Below are positions 57,048 to 64,000 of a stretch of DNA of 64,000 nucleotides, piece by piece. The notes beneath the pieces were generated by a model. The model was not told the origin of the DNA. It saw only the letters and a program-made list of their open reading frames with translations, and ran no database searches. Origin of the DNA: Dolomedes plantarius (lineage: Eukaryota; Arthropoda; Arachnida; Araneae; Dolomedidae); the NCBI GenBank assembly GCA_907164885.2, contig OU015493.1:124133570-124197569 (forward strand), given 5' to 3'. The stretch's first letter is position 1. Every line of letters starts with the position of its first letter. Both the position numbers and the translations under genes were made by a program.

Positions 57048-58457
57048 CACTGCTGGCCACCCAAATTGCAACACCAAGAAAGACAAGAGATATCACAACA
57101 AAATTTATTTTGTAGATAACATGTTGACCAAGTATCAAATGATTAAATTTATAGACTTCTGTGAAGTGTGGTTCCTGCCAAAATCAGTAGCCTGAGTAGC
57201 CGCCATTGTTGGAGATCACCGCTGTCACACGCCTCGGCATTGATTCAAAGAGACTTTGGATGAGTTCTTGGGGTACAGCAGACCAAGCAGCTTCCACACG
57301 TTGCCAAAGTTGATCTGCTGAGGCAGCTGGGGATGGAATCTGGGTCAATCGTAGAGCAACCATGGACCACATGTTTTCTATCGGCGAAAGATCCGGAGAG
57401 CGAGGCGGCCAGGGAAGCAATTCAATCTGGCGATTGACGAAGAACCGTTGGACAATGCGTGCCACGTTTGGTCGCGCATTATCCTGTTGAAATATGGCTG
57501 TGGGCAAGCCCTGAAGGTAAGGAAGGACAACTGGCTCCAACACCTCGGAGATGTAGCGCTGGCTGTTTAAAGTACCGGCAATGCGTACTAGAGGTGTGCG
57601 AGAGTGATATCCAATACCGCCCCATACCATAATACCCGGTGCAGGACCAGTATGGAGGTGCATAACGCAGCTGTTCAGCATCCTCTCTTCACGGTGTCTT
57701 CAGACTCGAATGCGACCATCGTGGTGTTGCAGAAAGAAGCGTGACTCGTCAGTAAAGATAATTTCATTCCATTCTGCCGTCCACATCATTCTGTCATCGC
57801 ACCATTGGTGACGGAGACGTCTGTGGTTCTGCGTCAAAGGTAGACAAAGCAATGGGCGTCTTGCGGACAGACCACTCTGCTGTAAACGGCGTCGAATGGT
57901 ACGCGCAGACACATGGATGATGCGTTACAGACTGCATGTGCTGTGCTATGGTTCGTGATGTGACTGAGCGATCCGTCACTGCCATGCGCACAATTTGCCT
58001 GTCATCACGTGAAGTGGTGCGCTGAGGTGGATGCGATTGAACACGCCGGTCCGTCGTACCCTCCTGCATCCAACGATCACATATCCGCATTAAATTTGTT
58101 CGGTTTCGTCCAACACGACTACCGATTTCCCTGAAAGATAATCCACAATCTCGGTAGGCCACTATCCTTCCTCTGTCGAACTCGGATACTTGATCAAAAT
58201 ATGATCGTTGTTTTCGACGAGGCATAATTGATCGTTTTTTTTAAAAAACCACAAGAAAAACACAATTGCCGAACTTGAAATCGTCGAAATCTCCAAGCCT
58301 TAAATAGCGCTTTGAAGTGGCGCCACAGGCGTTCGTGATGTGCATCTGCGCTGAAATTCTAATCATTTGCATAACTCACCTCCGCTAATGCATGTTGTAA
58401 ATTTCATGTTATTTGCATGTTTCCTGCAGGGTGTTGCATTTACAGTGGCCAGCAGTG
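57048..58457 (-). mobile_element. Tc1 transposon, nearly intact
   Basis: The ends CACTGCTGGCCACCCAAAT and the complement of TTTACAGTGGCCAGCAGTG are flanked by TA (57046-57047 and 58458-58459). Further inward, GCAACACC and GGTGTTGC also pair. 1,410 bp with one transposase on the minus strand. Confidence 0.95.
57184..58225 (-). pseudogene. Tc1 (DD34E) transposase, two lesions
   Basis: ATG at 58225 opens MPRRKQRSYFDQVSEFDRG. The first helix-turn-helix includes FREIGSRVGRNRTNLMRICD, and the second is around MAVTDRSVTSRTIAQHMQ. A frameshift near 57915 breaks the chain; the next frame resumes at SARTIRRRLQQSGLSARRPL. IIFTDESRF carries the first aspartate. A TGA then replaces a probable tryptophan near 57700. 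The rest is open: GIMVWGGIGY, QQDNARPNVARIVQ (second aspartate) and SPDLSPIENMWS (glutamate), with 34 residues between the last two. The C-terminus ends at TGA 57184-57186. All three catalytic residues are preserved, so it decayed recently compared with the other transposases here. Confidence 0.93.
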
Positions 58458-58611
58458 TATTTTTAAAAAATCATATTTTCAAGAGTTTTATATTTTTTTC
58501 AAATTTGCTGAATTAAAATTAAATTAAAATAATTGACAAAGACATGTTTCAAGTTTGAACCATTTACCTTTAACGGTTCTTGACTTATAACAATTTAAAT
58601 ACAAGAAATGG

Positions 58612-58634
58612 TAAAAAAAAAAAAAAAAAAAAAC
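58612..58634 (+). repeat. Poly(A) tract
   Basis: About 23 consecutive A bases followed by a run of C. No retroelement body is recognised upstream. Confidence 0.8.
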
Positions 58635-58987
58635 CCCCGTCATGGAGGAAAACGCATATAAAGGTTTAAACAAAGATTGGCTGCTAATAGAATGTTGCAA
58701 AACAAAGAAATTAATATCTCCTGTTCTTATTAAGATAGAAACATGATTTAAACGTCATTTTAAGCGGAAAAGAACAGAAATTTTTTTAAAGCAATAAATT
58801 GCTTTTCGAAAATTTAAAGATTTTTGTGTTTTGTACGTGTTCATAAAGTGAGATGAGGAGCCAAGAGAGATCGGCCAGTGTATTTATAATAGCACACGTA
58901 TCACGCATAAACAAAAGAAACCGGAGATCCCCTTAAATTCAAACGCACTGGTTTGTTGCATCTAACAGTTTTGTAGTTCATTCGCGA

Positions 58988-59100
58988 AGAGTATAAAAGC
59001 AGTCCTCTAGCTCCCCTGTAACATTTCACAGTGTGAGTTTGATTGAAAATAACAAGCCCTGAAAGAAGAGACTATGGAAAAAAAAAAGTTTATTTTTGGT
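58988..59100 (+). promoter_or_regulatory. Possible core promoter and first exon
   Basis: GTATAAAAG at 58991 is a good TATA box. TTTCACAGTGTG lies about 35 bases downstream and could hold the initiator. An ATG at 59073 begins a 10-codon frame (MEKKKFIFGG) that runs into a GGGTAAGG donor-like site. No second exon can be assigned, so this is tentative. Confidence 0.25.
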
Positions 59101-59121
59101 GGGTAAGGGGACAGTTTTCAG

Positions 59122-59302
59122 GGGTTTGTCTTTCAAAAATACTGCTCTCATAAAGAAAGTATTTAAAAAGGTTGTCTTTGAAATATACTGTTTTTTTTAA
59201 GGCTTTGTAATATGTTGCCTTTGAAGTATACTGTCCTTTTAAAAATATTGTTTAAAAGTTGTCTCTAAAATATACTGCTCTTTTAAACATGTTTAAAACA
59301 AT
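59122..59302 (+). repeat. Degenerate tandem repeat, four units
   Basis: Units of about 45 bp share TTGTCT.T.AAATATACTG followed by CTTTTAAA-like sequence (ACTGCTCTCAT, ACTGTTTTTTT, ACTGTCCTTTT, ACTGCTCTTTT). Confidence 0.7.
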
Positions 59303-59496
59303 GCCAGGCCAGCGGGTATGGATCCCGTGCTTTCCTAAATGAATAATGACGCATATCAACTCACCAAACTACAGTCACCCAAAAATGATTGATTTTAATG
59401 CCGTCGAACATCACAAGAAAATGAAACTGCTGAAATCTGAGTATGCACATGAGCTATTCGCAAATATATATGCATTGCATGAGTTTCCAAAGTGTT

Positions 59497-59685
59497 GCGT
59501 GGACGATTGGCCGAACGGCTAGGGCGCTGGCAATCGACACCAGAGTCTGTGGGCTCGAACTCTATTCTAGGGATGGACGTTTGTAGCCGTTTTGAATCGG
59601 CTTTAAGCAGTAGGTCCCGGTCAAATTAACCCTCGTGTAGCAAAAATTGACCGTGGAGCTCTAATGCAAACCAAAGTGCTGCAGC
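59497..59685 (+). mobile_element. tRNA-derived SINE, copy 2
   Basis: Same family as 37366-37553, in plus orientation: head GACGATTGGCCGAACGGC, B box GGGCTCGAACTC (59551-59562), body ATCGGCTTTAAGCAGTAGG and CGTGTAGCAAAAATTGACCG. The head is better preserved here than a random tRNA relic, but the anticodon arm is not regular. Confidence 0.85.
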
Positions 59686-62020
59686 TACTCAAAAGTCTAA
59701 CATAACTCCTCTAGTTGTTAATTGTGACATTGTGCAAGGGACGTAAACATGTTCAACAGAATTCAAGATTTTGGCCGATTCGTTCGCTGGATATCAAGAA
59801 CTGTAGCAAACTCAACTCGCTGCTTGGTCACAATTAGCTCGTATCATCGTGGAAACGTCATTCTTACACAATAATATAATATGGAGTTATACATTCTTTC
59901 TGTTCTATCTTTCAACAGTCCAGACACCTGGCTGTTATTGATAAGAGCTGTAAGCCAATAAGAACGGGCCATACTGCTCAAAAAATTATCTTTAAAACAT
60001 TGCTTTTTATTTATTAATATACATGGATATAAATTCAGAAACAGGACACCTGGTTCGGCACTGGGAAATATCAGCAGAATCTGTACGATTTGACTTAAAA
60101 TCTCTGATAAAAAGCTATTCTTTTTACATTTGAATAAAAACTGAATTTTTAAATAAATTATTACAAACTATGAGTAAACATGTAATAAGTAATATCCCAA
60201 TAATATTATACTCTTTTTATAATGTATGTTTATCCCTATTTCAAAAAGCAGTTATGAATATTTTTGTAAGAGAGTCTGGCACTCTCATATAAAAACTTTA
60301 TTAAGTTGAGTCCTTCAGTTAGTCCCAAAGTGAACATCGTTGCTTCGTACTTTACTCTATTATTGTCAATAATTTTACAAATATTCTTTCAATAATGTAT
60401 TTGTAATCAGTATAACCTTCACATTAAAATCAATTATGTAAGGAAGGTGTTTCTGTATAATAGTAATTTGTGGCAAGCCAAACTGGAGAGGAGACCCAGA
60501 AATGAAAAAAAGGAAAGAAAAAACTATCATTACATTCAGAAACTGCAAAATCTTTTATTCAAATCATGGACATTTACTGCATAAAATCAAAGTTTCCACG
60601 AGGGAGAAAAGTTTTTAATTTTTAGTTCGCATTAAACTGCCAGTGTTTTCCCTACTTATTAACGTACAGCTGAGAAGAGCTGTGTTTCACAGAAGAGTGT
60701 TCATGGGAGCATGGTTAGAATATTTGAATAGTTATTAACAATGCTAATTACTGTTAGGAGGAGAAAGACTCCAATCTAAAGACTGAAAAATTGATTAATT
60801 TACAGCACTGCTGCGTCTTGAAAGCAATAAGCCAGATGGGAAATATCTTGCTAAATATGAGAGCTTTGTATTTAAATTATTAGGTTGGAAAATAACCCTA
60901 ATATATGACATATAAATATAGATAAAAAATATAAGGAAATGTGTCTCTCATGGGCTTTTAGAAATGATTACATAATTCTAAATCTTAATGTCAATACATC
61001 TTAATGTATTAATGATATTCCCAGTGTCTCATTTAGAGCCTCTTATGTAAATTTACTTTCTTCAGTTCCGAGGTTGTATTTTTTGTAAATATACATAATT
61101 TCCATTAATTTTCATATATTGATAATTATACCATTTACTGTTATTGATTTTCCATCTTTTCCTTATGTTGTTTTTTATGTTTTTCGGAGGATCGACTAAT
61201 TTCCTTAATAAAAAATGGGGTTGGAATTTGGTCATTTCATTTTAGATTTTTGTTTATATACAGTAAAAAAAATACAATTGTTTTTCACTCAAGTTTTAAT
61301 AAAGTTTTCAGTAACCTAATGGCTACAGCCCTAAGAGGAAGAAGATTCATTTGAAACTATAAAGAGACTAACCTTATAATGAGATTCTTATTTATTGACA
61401 TTAAGTTTCACATATTTCTTCGTATATCCCAATTTATCTAAAATTTCTAAAGTTGCATGGAATAAAGAATCTCACAGACTTTAAAAGCAAGCTTACAAGA
61501 GAAAAAAAAATGTAGTTTTCTCAGAGAAATATCACTTGAATTATCTGTCCCTAACTTTTGAATGTAACGGTATTTTTTCCTCAAAACGGCTTAAATAAAT
61601 TCCTACTAATTTCCATCATTGCATCAATAACTCTTTACAGGCTAATGCATCATACGACTCTAATATAGGATATGCAGATATATCTTGCATTTCAGAAGCT
61701 TGAAGTATAAAGTTTGAATAAAAAAGAGATTTTTTTACATATATCTATTTATCGATATGTTAAGAACGCCAGATTACCACTTTTACGTCTACATTCACCC
61801 TTAGTATCTTGTGAACATCATTTAATGTACGGACTGCATGAAAATAGTTTAAAACTCAGTGCTGTACTGTTAGAGGAACAATGGTGAATAGACAACTCTT
61901 TTGTTTACTTTAATGTACAACGCCTCACGCAAGTATGATATTCAACTGAGGTTTACGTGAAATCCTTACTCTCATTTTCTATCCTGAGAGCATTCCGAAA
62001 CTTTAAACACCATTTCTCAA
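59686..62020. other. No recognisable gene, 2.3 kb
   Basis: AT-rich. No element boundaries or coding motif seen. Confidence 0.5.
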
Positions 62021-62022
62021 TA

Positions 62023-62605
62023 GGGTGGGACCAAATAAATATCTTTTTTCGATTTTTGATGATGGGTAGTTCGAAAAAGGTGCCATCCGTGGCACTAAGT
62101 TGACATAAAAAATTTCAGATTTGAGAACTAAATAAAACTTGAAAACAAAAATTAATTTATCATCTTGAAAAATTTTGCTAAAATTTCAGGTTGTCTCTTC
62201 TAACGAAACTAGCGCGGGGTATTAACATAGGATTACTAATCGTTGCTTACCTCTTTTGTATGTATATATGTACGTATGTGTTATGTATCTATATGTATAT
62301 GTACGCATGTATATATATACACATATGTATGTCAAAACTTTGACGCATTTTGACACTTTTCTGTTTAACTGTTTACTGCTTGTCCAAGCGATACATACTG
62401 GGTTTGGCGCGCTGCCAAAATTATAACTCGCGAGGTACGGACGGACGGTTTTAGCGTCTGAAGTTTTCCTTTTCAGAGAGTAGTTGTGGAGGAACGTAAT
62501 CCGACGTTAAATGTACCAAAATCAGCATTTTAGCAAAACTTCAAGACATTTCGGCACTATCCATCATCGAAAATAAAAAATAAATATGTTTTTTTCGGCC
62601 CACCC
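62023..62605 (-). mobile_element. GGGTGGG-family MITE, complete, TA-flanked
   Basis: The ends GGGTGGGACCAAATAAATAT and the complement of ATTTTTTTCGGCCCACCC-type sequence are inverted repeats, with TTTCGATGATGG-like words inside each. TA lies on both sides (62021-62022 and 62606-62607). The body contains, on the minus strand, the block shared with 12755 and 22140, with a TATG-type microsatellite at 62258-62330. No protein. Confidence 0.85.
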
Positions 62606-62607
62606 TA

Positions 62608-63529
62608 TTTCCCAACACCATGATTTTCATATTCACCTTTTCTATTCCGATCTCCTGATTTGTTATTTCACTATGATAACAAATGCCCAGTTAAACAAGA
62701 GATACTATTTAAATGCTCAACGCATTTCAAATGCTACAAGTTATAATCACCATTATATAGACATCAATCGACTCCTGAATCTTAAGTTATGCAATTGAAA
62801 TATATGCACTCTTTGCGGCAGTTTCTGTTTCTAATAAAACACTCATTCAAAGAACACCTACATTTCGCTAGGACTGTTTTAAAATCCTTCTCACTACATT
62901 CTAGGTTTCTATTTAAAAAAATCTTTTTTTAAAAGGTAAGGTACATTGGTTTATAACAATATAACGGTACTTCACGCATTAAATACAACAGAAGCACATG
63001 AAATACGTTGTGATAGATAAATGAGGCCTAAGAAGTTCCGAGTAAGTGAAGACTGACAAAAGCAAACAACATGTTTAACAGCAAACTAAGAATAAATTTT
63101 GCTCTTCCTCTGCATATACGAGAACCTATCGGTGCTAAAAGTGCAGATGACGGTAGAATGGCATACATGCACAACTGTTATGAACACTTATTGATTAGTT
63201 AGGTAGCACATATGAAATTATTGTTACTTCCCGATCATATGTACATTTAATATCGATCATAAGTTTTAAAAAGTGAAAAGGATTATGGGACAGAAATTTA
63301 GTATTTTAATATAGATGTAGGAAAGTTATTATATTAACCTAAACTGATATAAAATATGTCTATAATTATAAAATAACTAGAGAACCAGGTATATAGAGAA
63401 ATTAAATGAAATTTTCCTATTTGTGGTGCAGAATCACCGGCATCGATGAAACGAAACCTTTGTACAAAAATTAAAGTTTAGTTGCCACAGATTTCACAGC
63501 AATGAGACAATCAAGTCGATTATATGTGA
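62608..63529. other. No recognisable feature
   Basis: AT-rich. The frame at 62586-62798 overlaps the MITE end and is not a gene. Confidence 0.5.
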
Positions 63530-64000
63530 CTAGCTGAAAACCCGTACTTCGCTACGGAGTACATTCATATTAAATACAACGGTCAATGTATGCAATTAAT
63601 GCCAAAAATATGTTTAAATATATTTATAATAAATACAACGATCATTGTATGCAATTGATGTAAAAAAAACGAAAAAATATATTTATAAAAAAATCGTAAC
63701 GGATATTTTTGTAGACAAAATAATGTAGAAGAAAATATTCAAATTAAATCTAATAGAACATACTAAAGAATATAATACAGTTTCAGGAACATATCTTTTA
63801 CTGAATTTTAATATTTTTTTGGATAATTTCTAATCGTCTGCCGCATTAGCAAGGAAAATTTTTTTTGTCTATTTCGTTGTTATGAACGTGGCGATAAATT
63901 TATTTAAAGTACCAGACAAAGAAATAACGTGATCAGCATTTAATAAATTAAATTCTAAAAATTAATCTTTAAAAATTCACCAAAAATCAGAAAATAGAGG
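63530..64000 (-). mobile_element. Non-autonomous Helitron, copy 7, cut by window end
   Basis: Starts at CTAG after A with the terminal hairpin (CCCGTACTTCGCTACGG) and follows the family consensus to the window edge. It is useful as the uninterrupted reference for the split copy at 45423-48677. Confidence 0.9.

Overview
The window looks like nuclear DNA of an animal with an AT-rich, transposon-packed genome. The density and mix of elements (Tc1/mariner, piggyBac, hAT, Helitron, Harbinger-like MITEs, tRNA-derived SINEs) suggests an arthropod, most likely an arachnid such as a spider. That placement is inference; no species marker is present. I find no convincing host gene exon, rRNA or functional tRNA gene, and no CRISPR or prokaryotic operon. 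Nearly all recognisable coding sequence is decayed transposase.

Layout. 1-6.4 kb is a nest: a Tc1/mariner element cut by the window edge lies in a Helitron; the same Helitron is split by a 4.8-kb hAT element with an 8-bp target duplication; the hAT carries further nested elements. 6.4-19 kb holds a Helitron, several MITEs with target duplications, a shattered Tc1 transposase and an inverted pair of an unknown repeat. 19-30 kb holds tandem repeats, a GC-rich hairpin cluster, a broken piggyBac copy with its TTAA end, two Helitrons, a piggyBac-type MITE inserted in another MITE, and a hAT MITE. 31.4-35.6 kb is the most interesting unit: a 4.15-kb DNA transposon with about 590-bp terminal inverted repeats and TA target sites. 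It encodes one decayed protein of a type I cannot place in a named superfamily, with N-terminal Cys/His motifs, candidate catalytic aspartates and a C-terminal cysteine-rich CXC-like region. 37-45 kb holds SINEs, MITEs, one Helitron and a pogo/Tigger MITE. 45.2-49 kb is a second nest: a Tc1 remnant invaded by a pogo-like MITE and by a Helitron, which is itself invaded by a second Helitron family with repeated 5' ends and an internal minisatellite. 49.7-51.0 and 57.0-58.5 kb are two complete Tc1 elements with decayed transposases; the second is close to intact. 55.0-55.7 kb is a truncated mariner-type (DUF4817) fragment. 58.5-64 kb holds a possible TATA promoter, a SINE, a TA-flanked MITE and a Helitron cut by the window end.

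Eight segments of one non-autonomous Helitron family (seven insertions; 5' TC with an AT-rich start, 3' hairpin, CTAG end, insertion between A and T) are spread over the window. They are the best internal yardstick for dating the other insertions. No active mobile element can be claimed: every transposase has at least two frame or stop lesions or is truncated. Boundaries were read by eye and may be off by a few bases except where a target duplication fixes them.
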